From assembly GCA_963762075.1 (NCBI GenBank), contig CAVXJC010000008.1, forward strand, positions 248,001 through 312,000: 64,000 bases of DNA, written 5' to 3'. Under the pieces are notes generated by a model. It was not told the origin of the DNA and did not search any database. It saw only the letters and a program-made list of their open reading frames with translations. The translations under genes and the position numbers were made by a program. Positions 42,224-50,369 of this stretch are shown one piece after another (position 1 is the first letter of the stretch; each line of letters starts with the position of its first letter). Source of the stretch: JAOUEA01 sp963762075. GTDB lineage: Bacteria; Actinomycetota; UBA4738; HRBIN12.

Positions 42224-42235
42224 CCGGGGGACGCG

Positions 42236-43687
42236 TTAAGGCTCGGCAAAGGGATCCGACGTGCGTCCGGGGGCCGAAGAGTCTTCTCGCGAGCCGAGGT
42301 GGCGGAGTCGGATCTCCACCCGTGTCCCGGCGCCGTCGGCAACCTCGATGCCGATGGAACCGTTCCACCGTTCGATCAGCTCACGCGCGATGGCCAACCC
42401 GAGACCCGAGCCCTCACCATGGGACTCCCTGCCGCGGTAGAAGCGCTCGGTGACTCGCGACCGCTCGTCGGGCGCGATGCCGGGGCCGTGATCGCGCACC
42501 GCCATCACGATGCGATCGCCCTCGACCTCGCTCCCGATCTCGATCGGCCCCGGCGCGTATGCGATCGCATTGTCGATCACGTTGTCGAGGATCTGGTCGA
42601 GATCGTCGGGGCCGATGAGCGCCATCTCGTCGCCGGCGCCGCTGTCCCCCGGCGACACGACGGTCACCGATGAGCCGGTGCGCAGAGCGCGGTCATGCCA
42701 GCGGTCCACTGCCCGAGCGATCGCGGCGCGCACATCGGCGTGCGTCTCCTTCCCCTCTTCGATCTCCCGCGCCATCGTGAGCAGGCGTTGCACGATGTCG
42801 GCGAGTCGGTCGACCTCCCTGTCCGCCGCCTCGAGCTGCGAGGTGATGCGTTCGTCCGAAGACTCGGCGATCGCGGATTCCAAACGGAGCTTCATGCCTG
42901 TCAGGGGCGTTCGGAGCTGATGCGACGCGTTCGCGACGAACTCACGCTGAGCGCGCACCGTTCGCTCGACGCGATCGGCCATCTCGTCGAAGGAACTCGC
43001 GAGAACCTGTACCTCGCTCGCGCCCTCGACCGCACCGGCTCTCGACGACAGGTCGCCCCGGCCGAGCTGTCGAGCCACCCCGGCGAGCCGGGTGAGCGGA
43101 CGTGCGAGTGACCCAGCGAGCGCGAATGCGAGCGCGAGTCCCGCGATGAGACCGGCGCCTGCCACGATGAGGATCGCGAGCGTCGCACGTCGCACGTTGG
43201 TCTGAACCTGCTCGACGCCGCGAGAGATCCTGACCACGCCGACGAGCGCCGCCTCGTCGATGATCGGAGCGGCGGCGACGACGATGTCTCCACCTTCGTC
43301 GAGGCTCATACGCGTGTCGACCGACGGCTTCGAGTCGAACGCCTCGATCACCTCGGGCCGGCCCGACGTGATGAAGTCCTGCCCGAGGTCTTCGCGATCG
43401 GAGTCGGCGACGACGGTGCCGAGGCTATCGAGCACGACGACCCGGCCGCCGACGTCTTCGGCGTACCTCCTCACATCCCTCGCGAGCGCTCGGCGATCTC
43501 GTGCAGAGCGGTCGACCCGCTTCGCGTCCAACAGGGCTGCGATCGTCTGCGCGTTCGTGAGGGCCAGCGCCTCGAGCTCGGATCGCGCCCGGTCGCGCAG
43601 CACGATGCCGAGCGGGATCGTGAGCGCGACGATGACCACGAGCAGGATGTAGGCGATCGAGATGACCAGCCGCGTGCGGACCTTCAC
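42236..43687 (-). CDS. Membrane sensor histidine kinase (HisKA type)
   Basis: Sensor partner of the adjacent response regulator, 483 residues. Two membrane helices (VISIAYILLVVIVALTIPLGI near residue 10-30 and LAILIVAGAGLIAGLALAFA near 175-195) flank an extracytoplasmic sensing domain of about 140 residues. A HAMP domain follows, then the phosphoacceptor helix FVANASHQLRTPLTGMKLRL and the ATPase core with DNVIDNAIAY (N box), RDHGPGIAPDE (G1) and GEGSGLGLAIA (G2). GTG at 43687 overlaps the regulator's stop by four bases (GTGA). The signal sensed is unknown. Confidence 0.94.
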   Translation of the reverse strand: MKVRTRLVISIAYILLVVIVALTIPLGIVLRDRARSELEALALTNAQTIAALLDAKRVDRSARDRRALARDVRRYAEDVGGRVVVLDSLGTVVADSDREDLGQDFITSGRPEVIEAFDSKPSVDTRMSLDEGGDIVVAAAPIIDEAALVGVVRISRGVEQVQTNVRRATLAILIVAGAGLIAGLALAFALAGSLARPLTRLAGVARQLGRGDLSSRAGAVEGASEVQVLASSFDEMADRVERTVRAQREFVANASHQLRTPLTGMKLRLESAIAESSDERITSQLEAADREVDRLADIVQRLLTMAREIEEGKETHADVRAAIARAVDRWHDRALRTGSSVTVVSPGDSGAGDEMALIGPDDLDQILDNVIDNAIAYAPGPIEIGSEVEGDRIVMAVRDHGPGIAPDERSRVTERFYRGRESHGEGSGLGLAIARELIERWNGSIGIEVADGAGTRVEIRLRHLGSREDSSAPGRTSDPFAEP

Positions 43688-44370
43688 GGTGCTGATGCGA
43701 ATCGGAACCCAACGCCGCGCACGGTCGTGATGTACGTGGGGTTGGCCGGGTCGTTCTCGATCTTCTTGCGCAGCCAGGAGATGTGTACATCGAGCGTCTT
43801 GGTCGACCCGAACCAGTGCGGGTCCCACACCTCGTCCATGATCTCCTCGCGCCCGACGACCTCGCCTGCGCGGGACATCAGCATGCGCAGCAGATCGAAC
43901 TCCTTCGCGGCAAGCTCGATGGGCTCGCCGGACTTGGTGACCGTGCGCGACGAGGGGTCGAGCGCGACCGCGCCGACGATCATGGGGGCACGAGCACCGG
44001 CCGATGCTCGACCCCGGCGCTGGATGGCGCGGATGCGCGCGACGAGTTCGCCGGCCGAGAACGGCTTGACGACGTAGTCGTCGGCGCCGAGCTCGAGGCC
44101 GACGATCCGATCGACCTCCTCACCCCGGGCGGTCAGCATGATGATGGGCACGTCCGAGGACCGGCGCACCTCCCGACAAAGGTCACGCCCGTCGCCGTCC
44201 GGAAGCATCACATCGAGCAGAACCAGATCGGGCTCTGCCCGCTCGAAGGCTTGGCGCGCTTCACCGATGGTTCCGACGACCTCTGCATCGAACCCTTCCC
44301 TCGCAAGGTGGTCGGCGAGCGGTTCGGAGATCGCCGCTTCGTCTTCCACGACGAGCACGCGGGTGATCAT
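43684..44370 (-). CDS. OmpR/PhoB-family response regulator
   Basis: DNA-binding regulator of 228 residues. The receiver domain holds the acidic pair VVEDEAAISE, the phosphorylated Asp in PDLVLLDVMLPDGDG, the conserved Thr/Ala in IIMLTARGEE and Lys in YVVKPF. The C-terminal winged helix shows ELAAKEFDLLRMLMSRAGEV and KTLDVHISWLRKKIENDP. Translation is coupled to the kinase downstream. TACCAT six bases before the ATG gives it a leaderless promoter, while a small secreted-protein gene lies 21 bases upstream. Targets could include the two repeat-rich surface genes further on. Confidence 0.95.
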   Translation of the reverse strand: MITRVLVVEDEAAISEPLADHLAREGFDAEVVGTIGEARQAFERAEPDLVLLDVMLPDGDGRDLCREVRRSSDVPIIMLTARGEEVDRIVGLELGADDYVVKPFSAGELVARIRAIQRRGRASAGARAPMIVGAVALDPSSRTVTKSGEPIELAAKEFDLLRMLMSRAGEVVGREEIMDEVWDPHWFGSTKTLDVHISWLRKKIENDPANPTYITTVRGVGFRFASAP

Positions 44371-44376
44371 CGTTCG

Positions 44377-44382
44377 ATGGTA
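44377..44382 (-). promoter_or_regulatory. Leaderless-type -10 box TACCAT for the response regulator gene
   Basis: TACCAT on the minus strand, six bases, then ATG at 44370. Confidence 0.5.
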
Positions 44383-44391
44383 GCCGCAGGG

Positions 44392-44787
44392 TTACGCGGC
44401 CCACACGGCGCGCCCCCGGCACACCTCGCCGGTCGAGGTGTTGACGGCACGAGCTCTGAAGACGTCGCCGCCGGGCGGGTTCGGACGCACGATCCTCACC
44501 TCGAACGAGCCGCTCGGGCCGGCAGCCCGGCGCCTGCCCGACATCACGAGGTGGCCGTCTCGACGGATGCGAACCCGCCAGACGTCTCCCACCCTGTTCT
44601 GGTCGACCTCGTACTCGACCTCGATCGCGCCGTTCTCCTCGCTGAGCTTCACCTTCCAGTCACTTCGGCCGCTGCACGCCCCGCCGCGCTCCACGTCGCT
44701 GTCGTTCGCCAACGCCGGCACGGCCACGGCGAACATCGCCACGATCACGACGCAAGGCGCCAGGACCTTCGAGATGCTCCTGCTCAT
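44392..44787 (-). CDS. Small secreted beta-rich protein
   Basis: A 131-residue protein with a signal peptide (LAPCVVIVAMFAVAVPALAN) and a mature part that looks like one Ig-like beta sandwich: WKVKLSEENGAIEVEYEVDQ, then WRVRIRRDGHLVMSGRRRA, then FEVRIVRPNPPGGDVFRARA, with two cysteines that may pair. Family unknown to me. The ATG at 44787 is chosen because GGAGAGTGGGGAGC lies just upstream and the signal peptide begins there. It lies just ahead of the two-component genes and might be a cofactor or target of that system. Confidence 0.7.
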   Translation of the reverse strand: MSRSISKVLAPCVVIVAMFAVAVPALANDSDVERGGACSGRSDWKVKLSEENGAIEVEYEVDQNRVGDVWRVRIRRDGHLVMSGRRRAAGPSGSFEVRIVRPNPPGGDVFRARAVNTSTGEVCRGRAVWAA

Positions 44788-44956
44788 CGCTCCCCACTCT
44801 CCGACGTGTCCCTCGACCCGTCTCATCGACCACAGCGTGCCCCGGCGGCTGCCAACGGCTCCGAAAGGAACGCCCAAGACGAGGCAAAGGTTCGGAAGAC
44901 TCGCACCCCGGGTATGACGCGATGGTCAAGCGTCGTGAGAGAAAGGGAGGGTTCGC

Positions 44957-45331
44957 ATGAGCGGTCACGAAGTGCCGGGCGGGGTCGTCAAGGTCGTCGA
45001 GCTCGTCGGCAGCTCCGATTCATCGTTCAGCGACGCGGTGCGTAGCGCCGTTCGAGTGGCATCCAAGTCGCTTCGGAACATCCAAGGCGTCGATGTCATC
45101 GGCAGCAGTGCAACGGTCGGCGACGGTGGGGAGCTCACGCTCTACAAGGTGCACTGCAAGGTGGCCTTCCTCGTCGAGCATGACGGAGGCACCTCTGCTG
45201 CCCGAGGCAACGTTGCATCGGAGCCGGGCCAGGCTCGGCAGCAAGGGCAGAGCGGTCACCCGACCGACGAACCACCGCCGGGCATCACGGCCGACACGAT
45301 CGAGTCGGTCGACGACGGGCTCGGCGACTGA
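44957..45331 (+). CDS. Dodecin-family protein with long C-terminal extension
   Basis: Dodecins are small dodecameric proteins that store flavins or bind calcium. Residues 10-75 match the fold: VVKVVELVGSSDSSFSDAVR, then ASKSLRNIQGVDVIGSSATV, then TLYKVHCKVAFLVE. The aromatic residue that stacks on the flavin (RNIRW in typical dodecins) is replaced by Gly (RNIQG), so flavin binding is doubtful. Residues 76-124 add a disordered acidic tail, nearly doubling the usual length of about 70. AAAGGGAGGG precedes the ATG. The gene is divergent from the secreted-protein gene. Confidence 0.82.
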   Translation: MSGHEVPGGVVKVVELVGSSDSSFSDAVRSAVRVASKSLRNIQGVDVIGSSATVGDGGELTLYKVHCKVAFLVEHDGGTSAARGNVASEPGQARQQGQSGHPTDEPPPGITADTIESVDDGLGD

Positions 45332-45455
45332 ACTGCGCCGGGGGACGTGGCGCCAGCTTCACGGAGAAAGACCTACGACCAAGGGCTCGATCTGCCTTCG
45401 CGGCGAGTCGGTGGCGGTGCAACGGGGTAACCAGCCGTAGGAGAGGAGGAATGAC

Positions 45456-45623
45456 ATGCCCTACTACGAGCCAGAATCACACGAGCACGCGCACGACGTT
45501 CAAGACCCCGAGCACACCGGCGGCATCGTCGGATTCGCGGCGATCAAATACACGGCGATCGTGGTCATCGTTCTCGCGATCCTAGGATTCCTCGCGCTGT
45601 ACGTGCTTCCTCGGATCGGCTGA
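45456..45623 (+). CDS. Small single-helix membrane protein (55 aa)
   Basis: Starts MPYYEPESHEHAHDV, His/Glu-rich, then has one membrane helix (YTAIVVIVLAILGFLALYVL) and a short basic end (PRIG). The ribosome site GGAGAGGAGGA lies just upstream and an ATG five bases earlier is out of frame, so this start is well supported. The His-rich N terminus could bind metal. It lies 124 bases after the dodecin-like gene on the same strand. Family unknown. Confidence 0.65.
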   Translation: MPYYEPESHEHAHDVQDPEHTGGIVGFAAIKYTAIVVIVLAILGFLALYVLPRIG

Positions 45624-45872
45624 TCCGATCACGAACCGCGTCGTGCTGCACGGCCCATCACCAGCGCATTTGCCCGTCACCTGCGATTGATGCAACGTTC
45701 GGGTGGGCGGGGGCCATCTTCCAGCTCGGCAGGTTCCGAACCGCGTGGCGCTACGTGTGACCGGCGCCGTCCGGCCGGATCGTGCCGTTCGAGCCCCCGC
45801 CCTCTCTCTCGCCCCACGCTCTGCATCTCGCCGCTGCGTCTGACGGCCGACCGGCCGCCGCGTGACGCGCTA
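45624..45872. other. Longest intergenic gap (249 bases), no gene recognised
   Basis: Between the small membrane protein and the end of the convergent propeller lipoprotein gene. Short open frames on both strands have no ribosome site or recognisable protein. C-rich and T/C-rich stretches (GCCCTCTCTCTCGCCCC) occur, but no convincing hairpin or RNA signature was seen. Confidence 0.4.
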
Positions 45873-47045
45873 TCACCCGACCCCTTCGGGCGGCGGCAAC
45901 TCCTCCGCCTCGACCGGGGGTGCGGGCACCGAATCCGGAGCTGATCGCGTGACCGTGCGAGTCGCCCCGATCTCGGCACCGAGCACGAGCGGCGTCACGT
46001 TTCCGGCTGCATCGACGGCGCTGAGGTCGAGCAGCTCGTCACATCCGCCCTCGCCCACCAACAGGGTCGAGCGATCGAGCCACCCGATGACCGTGCTCGG
46101 TTGGGCGCTGTCGGGCAGCGCGGGCCTCGCCACCTTGGGGCTCAGCACGATCATCGCCCTGCGATCGGCGCATCCGCTTCCCTCGTCGATCGCCATGAGC
46201 TTGCCCGAAGGCGCCAGGCGCAGGTTCGACGCTTCCTGCCCGCTCTCGCCTCGCCAGCCGTCGGTGAATCCTGTTCGATCCGCGAGATCCATCGTGTGGA
46301 TCTGCGGATACTTCCCGCCCGCATGCTGCGCGGTCCAGACGAGGTGCTGGCCGTCGGGCGTGAACGCGATCGAGGTGAACCTCGTGCCCCCTTGCGAGAA
46401 CACGAGCCGCACTGGGTCGGTCCCTTCGTTGGTCGACAACCAGATCGACTGCTCCCCCTGACGGTCGATCACGAACGCGAGCGCGAGACCGCTCGGGTGG
46501 TACGCGACCTGGAGGTATCGCCCGCCGGGCAGTGCCGGGAGCGCTTCGATATGTCCGTCGTCCATGAATCGCTTCTGGGGCGTGCGTTCGCCGCGTGCCG
46601 CGAACACGACGGCGAGGCCGATCGGATGCCCCCAGTCGAACGCGGTCGGCTGGGCGCCGATGCCCGCGAACGTGGGCGCCTCACCGGTCACCCCTCGGAC
46701 GGCGAGGTCGCCCAACAACACCCGGTCGCCCTGCGGCCCCCACGCGAACGAGCCGGGGTCATCCACTCTGAACACGCAGGTGAGTTGCCCCTCAGCCGGA
46801 TCGAGCGCCCACGCGCGTCCATCGGCGACGAAGGCGATGGTCTGGGCCGGTTTCGGAGCTCGGCCGACGCAACCGTTCGGAAGCTCGGCCCCCGATGCGA
46901 GCGTCGTCGAGGGGGGAGCCGGCGATGACGAAGCAGGCGGCTCCGGTGCCGGAGCGTCGTCGATCACCGGTTCCTCGCCAGCCGTGCATGCCGCAAGGAC
47001 GACGAGGAGCGCCGAGACGAGCGTCGTCCCTCGATGAGCGCGCAT
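45873..47045 (-). CDS. Beta-propeller (PD40/WD40-like) lipoprotein
   Basis: Probably lipid-anchored surface protein of 390 residues. The lipobox LAAC lies near residue 20, followed by a Pro/Ser/Glu-rich spacer. The mature domain has propeller-like repeats such as FAWGPQGDRVLLGDLAV, VAYHPSGLALAFVIDRQG, IAFTPDGQHLVWTAQH and LRLAPSGKLMAIDEGSG. No enzyme motif is visible; such proteins usually act as binding scaffolds. The ATG at 47045 is set by TAATCT seven bases upstream. It is divergent from the trypsin-like protease gene, sharing a promoter region of 116 bases. Confidence 0.8.
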   Translation of the reverse strand: MRAHRGTTLVSALLVVLAACTAGEEPVIDDAPAPEPPASSSPAPPSTTLASGAELPNGCVGRAPKPAQTIAFVADGRAWALDPAEGQLTCVFRVDDPGSFAWGPQGDRVLLGDLAVRGVTGEAPTFAGIGAQPTAFDWGHPIGLAVVFAARGERTPQKRFMDDGHIEALPALPGGRYLQVAYHPSGLALAFVIDRQGEQSIWLSTNEGTDPVRLVFSQGGTRFTSIAFTPDGQHLVWTAQHAGGKYPQIHTMDLADRTGFTDGWRGESGQEASNLRLAPSGKLMAIDEGSGCADRRAMIVLSPKVARPALPDSAQPSTVIGWLDRSTLLVGEGGCDELLDLSAVDAAGNVTPLVLGAEIGATRTVTRSAPDSVPAPPVEAEELPPPEGVG

Positions 47046-47052
47046 CCGCGCG

Positions 47053-47058
47053 AGATTA
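47053..47058 (-). promoter_or_regulatory. Leaderless-type -10 box TAATCT for the propeller lipoprotein gene
   Basis: TAATCT on the minus strand, seven bases, then ATG at 47045. Confidence 0.55.
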
Positions 47059-47098
47059 CACCTGCCTGCGTGAGGTTTCCCGCACCGAGGCATCGAGG

Positions 47099-47104
47099 TA
47101 GTGT
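47099..47104 (+). promoter_or_regulatory. Candidate -10 box TAGTGT for the trypsin-like protease gene
   Basis: TAGTGT lies 57 bases before the GTG at 47162, leaving a leader with the ribosome site GGGAGGG. This is the leadered type of promoter, opposite a leaderless one. Confidence 0.35.
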
Positions 47105-47161
47105 GCTGCCGGACGTCGGAGCGACCCCCGCACGCCGACGCTGGTTCGAAGGGAGGGACCC

Positions 47162-48046
47162 GTGATCCGAAGAGCACTTCCGCTCGGCGTGTTCGCGGTC
47201 ATGGCAGTAACCTTGCTGGGCGGGCCGGCCGGTTCGATCACCGGCAACTACGTCAAAGACTTCCAGCATCCGTTCGTGGGGCTCGTCGTCTTCTACGACG
47301 AACAGGGCGAGTTCAGCCATCGCTGCTCGGGTTCGCTGCTCACGCCGATCGTGTTCCTCACCGCCGGACACTGCACCGAGGGTGTCGACTCCGCCCGCGT
47401 GTATTTCCAGCAGGATGCCGGCGCCAACTTCGACCCGACGACCGAGCTCGACCCGGTGTCCGGCTACCCGGAGACGTGCGCACGGGGCACCCATGACGTC
47501 TGCACCACCTCGAACGAGCTCTTCAACTACGGATTCAACGACTTCGCCGGGTTCCCGAACACGAAGGACGTCGGGCTCGTGATCCTCGACGAGCCGATCG
47601 CGTTGTCCGAGTACGGCGTGCTCGCATCGCCGGGGTCGCTCGATCGCCTCGCCGACCGCCTCGCCAAGAAGGACGTGACGTTCACGGTGAGCGGCTACGG
47701 TCTGAGCAGGACGAACCCCGCGTTCACGCTGTCGTTCCGATCACGGCTGATGGCGAAGACCAGGCTCGTGAACCTGCACAATGCCCTCACGAGCGGCTTC
47801 AACCTGCAGACCACGGCCAACCCGGGCGGTGGCAAGGGCGGCACCTGCTTCGGCGATTCGGGTGGCCCCGTCTTCCACGGAGGGTTCGGCTCGAACATCA
47901 TCGTCGGCGTCACGTCGTTCGGGCTCAGCCCGACCTGCCGCGGTGTCGACTTCGCCTACCGGACGGATCGTCGGGCCGTGCTCAACTGGATCCTCGACCA
48001 CGTGCCAACGAGCGAACGAGGTGACATCGAGGTGGTGCGACTCTGA
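47162..48046 (+). CDS. Secreted trypsin-like serine protease (S1)
   Basis: Exported 294-residue peptidase. After a signal peptide (about 1-25, ending GPAGS) the catalytic triad is visible: His in FLTAGHC, Asp in NTKDVGLVIL and Ser in GTCFGDSGGPVF. Cysteines flank the His and Ser motifs as in chymotrypsin-fold enzymes. There is no long propeptide, and position -6 from the catalytic Ser reads GKGGTC, without the Asp of true trypsins, so specificity is not trypsin-like. The GTG at 47162 has GGGAGGG just upstream. A small membrane protein gene overlaps its stop. Confidence 0.92.
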   Translation: MIRRALPLGVFAVMAVTLLGGPAGSITGNYVKDFQHPFVGLVVFYDEQGEFSHRCSGSLLTPIVFLTAGHCTEGVDSARVYFQQDAGANFDPTTELDPVSGYPETCARGTHDVCTTSNELFNYGFNDFAGFPNTKDVGLVILDEPIALSEYGVLASPGSLDRLADRLAKKDVTFTVSGYGLSRTNPAFTLSFRSRLMAKTRLVNLHNALTSGFNLQTTANPGGGKGGTCFGDSGGPVFHGGFGSNIIVGVTSFGLSPTCRGVDFAYRTDRRAVLNWILDHVPTSERGDIEVVRL

Positions 48047-48303
48047 CGGACTCGTTCGACGATCGCGAGGAAGAGGAGGCCGAGCCGGTCAAGGGAGCGC
48101 TCACGGCCTTGCTCGTCGCGAGGCTCGCGCCCTGGCTCATCCGCATCGGGTCCTATCTCGCGTTCGCCGGCGTGGCGGGTGGCTACGGCTGGTGGGTCTG
48201 GCGGCGCGCGAAGAAGCTCGAGGCGGCCGGCGTGATCCCGCCTGCGGCGCCCGCTCCTCCACCGCCGGGCCCGCTCCCTCCGGCGAGTCCCCCTCGGTGG
48301 TGA
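48043..48303 (+). CDS. Small single-helix membrane protein with proline-rich tail
   Basis: An acidic N terminus (TDSFDDREEEEAEPVKGAL), one membrane helix (WLIRIGSYLAFAGVAGGYGW), a basic stop-transfer (WRRAKKLE) and a Pro/Ala-rich tail ending PPASPPRW. The frame is open from the overlap with the protease stop. A CTG at 48043 or the TTG at 48109 (AAGGGAG upstream) could start it; coding-like composition upstream of 48109 favours the longer form, at most 86 residues. Function unknown; overlap suggests co-expression with the protease. Confidence 0.5.
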   Translation: MTDSFDDREEEEAEPVKGALTALLVARLAPWLIRIGSYLAFAGVAGGYGWWVWRRAKKLEAAGVIPPAAPAPPPPGPLPPASPPRW

Positions 48304-48349
48304 CGCGAAGATCCCAGAGCGCCGCCGCACATCCGTGACGAGCGTCGGA

Positions 48350-48811
48350 TCAGGCCCCGGCGTGCACGGCGACGGCTGCGCTGCGCCCCCACCACATCGC
48401 CTGTGAAAGCGAACGCAACAGGATCTCGGCAGAGGCCAGGTTCGTCGCGAGGGGCACGCCGTGGATGTCGCACACCTTCAGCAGCGCCTGGATGTCGGGC
48501 TCGTGGGGGTGCGAAGTCAGCGGATCGCGGAGGAAGACCACCGCGTCGACCTCGCCGGCCACGATGCGCGCGCCGATCTCGAGGTCGCCGCCTTCGGGAC
48601 CGCTGTGGACCCGATCGACGTCGAGGCCGAGCTCGTCGGCGATCTGCCCTCCCGTGTGCCCGGTCGCCACGAGTCGCAGGTTCGACAGCGTGGAGCGGTA
48701 TCGACCGGCCAGTCGGAGCAGATCGTCCTTCTTCTCGTCGTGGGCAACCATCGCGAGCACGGCCCGCTCAGATCGCTCGTTTCCTTGGTAGATGCCCATC
48801 GAGGAAGTCAT
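48350..48811 (-). CDS. mgsA: Methylglyoxal synthase
   Basis: Converts dihydroxyacetone phosphate to methylglyoxal plus phosphate, a bypass of lower glycolysis when phosphate is short. The family residues are present: the N-terminal AMVAHDEKKDDL with catalytic-site His, the phosphate loop LVATGHTGG, SGPEGGDLEIGA with the catalytic Asp, and PLTSHPHEPDIQALL with the second His and Asp. Its 153 residues are typical. TAGCCT six bases before the ATG marks a leaderless promoter. The gene is divergent from the cupin gene and has no link to its neighbours. Confidence 0.94.
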   Translation of the reverse strand: MTSSMGIYQGNERSERAVLAMVAHDEKKDDLLRLAGRYRSTLSNLRLVATGHTGGQIADELGLDVDRVHSGPEGGDLEIGARIVAGEVDAVVFLRDPLTSHPHEPDIQALLKVCDIHGVPLATNLASAEILLRSLSQAMWWGRSAAVAVHAGA

Positions 48812-48817
48812 TCGTCG

Positions 48818-48823
48818 AGGCTA
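48818..48823 (-). promoter_or_regulatory. Leaderless-type -10 box TAGCCT for mgsA
   Basis: TAGCCT on the minus strand, six bases, then ATG at 48811. Confidence 0.5.
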
Positions 48824-49020
48824 CGAGATGAACACGGCGATCACGGCCACACGAGGTAACGGTCGTGTGAAGTCTGGGCTCATCAACGACGACGCGATGT
48901 GGCTCGTCTGATCCGTTGCCGCCAGGCGACGGGGGAGGCAACGTGATCGTGCAGGATCCGAGTGTCCATGCCCCCCGCGACACCTAGTATCGAGTGGACC
49001 CAGCGAACGGGAGGCAGCGG

Positions 49021-49419
49021 ATGCTTGGATGGCTCGACGACATCACCGAGCGCACCCTCGGCAACTCGAACTTCCGCACCGTCGCCTACACCGGTGAGCA
49101 CACGCAGTTGACGCTGATGCGGCTCGGCCCGAAAGAGGAGATCGGATGGGAGCGCCACGGCCACCTCGACCAGTTCCTGCGGTTGGAACAGGGCCGAGCC
49201 AGGGTGGAGTTCGGCCGAACCGAGGATACGGTCGATGCATCGCACGAGGTCGAAGACGACTGGGCGTTCATCGTGCCGGCCGGCATCTGGCACAACGTGA
49301 TCAACATCGGTGAGGACGATGTGAAGCTCTACTCGCTCTATTCGCCGCCAGAGCACCCCGACGGCACCGTGCATCGAACGAAGGCCGACGCCGAGGCCGC
49401 CGAGCACGACAACGACTGA
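49021..49419 (+). CDS. Single-domain cupin protein
   Basis: A 132-residue cupin. Motif 1 reads IGWERHGHLDQFLRLEQGRA (HxH then E/Q), motif 2 DDWAFIVPAGIWHNVIN with the last metal His. The metal-binding residues His-His-(Gln/Glu)-His appear present, so a metal-dependent role (isomerase, dioxygenase or sensor) is possible but cannot be specified. GGGAGGC lies seven to eight bases before ATG 49021, which is preferred to a GTG 27 bases upstream; TAGTAT near 48986 is a plausible -10. Confidence 0.88.
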   Translation: MLGWLDDITERTLGNSNFRTVAYTGEHTQLTLMRLGPKEEIGWERHGHLDQFLRLEQGRARVEFGRTEDTVDASHEVEDDWAFIVPAGIWHNVINIGEDDVKLYSLYSPPEHPDGTVHRTKADAEAAEHDND

Positions 49420-49451
49420 GGCCGGGGAGTTCGGCCGTCGAAGGAGGGACC

Positions 49452-50342
49452 ATGAGCCGGAACAGGTTGATCGCCTCGATCGTCGTGACCGCCGCGGTGC
49501 TCGCGCCCGGCGCGATGGCGAACGCGGCATTCCCAGGTGGCAACGGCGACATCGCCTTCGGCCGTTCGTCGCAGGGCCAGGTCGACATCTGGGTCGTCTA
49601 CGCAGGCGAGACCGGTACGAACCGGCTCACCGACACGCCGAACAGGATCGAGTCGATGCCCGACTGGAACGCGACCGGCACGCGCATCGCCTACGTACGC
49701 TGTCGAGGCGACAAGGGGGGCAATTGCGACATCTTCACGATGGACGCCGACGGCTCGAACCTGTCGCGTCTCACCTCGACCCCCGGTGTGCAGGAGACCT
49801 GGCCGGCCTGGTCGGACGATGGCGCCCAGATCGCGTACACGTCGAACGCCCAGGACTCCTTCCAGGACATCTGGGTCATGGACGCAGACGGATCGAACCA
49901 GACTCGCCTCACGACGAGCGCTGCGTTCGATGCCTTCCCCGAGTGGTCCCCCGATGGCTCGTCGATCGCGTTCACGAGCGACCGTGCCGCCGTCGACGAT
50001 ATCTGGGTGATCGACGCCGGCGGATCGAACCCTGTGAGGCTCACGAGCGGGCCACGCGCTGACGAGCGTCCCGACTGGGCACCGGACGGAACACGGATCG
50101 TCTTCTCGAGGAACGGGGAGATCTGGCTGATGGACGGCGACGGCACGAACGAGACGCGGTTGACCGACACGAAGCAGGACGAGTTCGCCCCGGCATTCTC
50201 GCCGAACGGACGGAGGATCGCCTTCAACCGGCTCGGCAACGACGACCGCATCGGCGTGTGGGTGATGCGCGACGACGGCTCGGTCCGGGTTCAGAAGACG
50301 TTCGGCCGGATCGACTTCTTCCCCGACTGGCAACCGATCTAG
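49452..50342 (+). CDS. Secreted TolB-like (PD40) beta-propeller protein
   Basis: Exported 296-residue propeller with signal peptide (ASIVVTAAVLAPGAMANAAF). About six blades carry the PD40 pattern: DIFTMDADGSNLSRLT, DIWVMDADGSNQTRLT, DIWVIDAGGSNPVRLT, EIWLMDGDGTNETRLT, each followed by PxWSPDGxxIAFxS. Isolated TolB-like proteins in Gram-positive bacteria have no Tol-Pal partners; a binding or scaffold role outside the cell is likely. GAAGGAGGGACC directly precedes the ATG. It ends 28 bases before the convergent amidohydrolase gene. Confidence 0.9.
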   Translation: MSRNRLIASIVVTAAVLAPGAMANAAFPGGNGDIAFGRSSQGQVDIWVVYAGETGTNRLTDTPNRIESMPDWNATGTRIAYVRCRGDKGGNCDIFTMDADGSNLSRLTSTPGVQETWPAWSDDGAQIAYTSNAQDSFQDIWVMDADGSNQTRLTTSAAFDAFPEWSPDGSSIAFTSDRAAVDDIWVIDAGGSNPVRLTSGPRADERPDWAPDGTRIVFSRNGEIWLMDGDGTNETRLTDTKQDEFAPAFSPNGRRIAFNRLGNDDRIGVWVMRDDGSVRVQKTFGRIDFFPDWQPI

Positions 50343-50369
50343 CGGCGACGAGGCTCCACCGGTCGGCGA

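Noticed and set aside
45624..45872. Search for a small gene or RNA in the longest gap
   Set aside because: Short frames lack ribosome sites and family features, and no stable hairpin or conserved RNA signature was visible.
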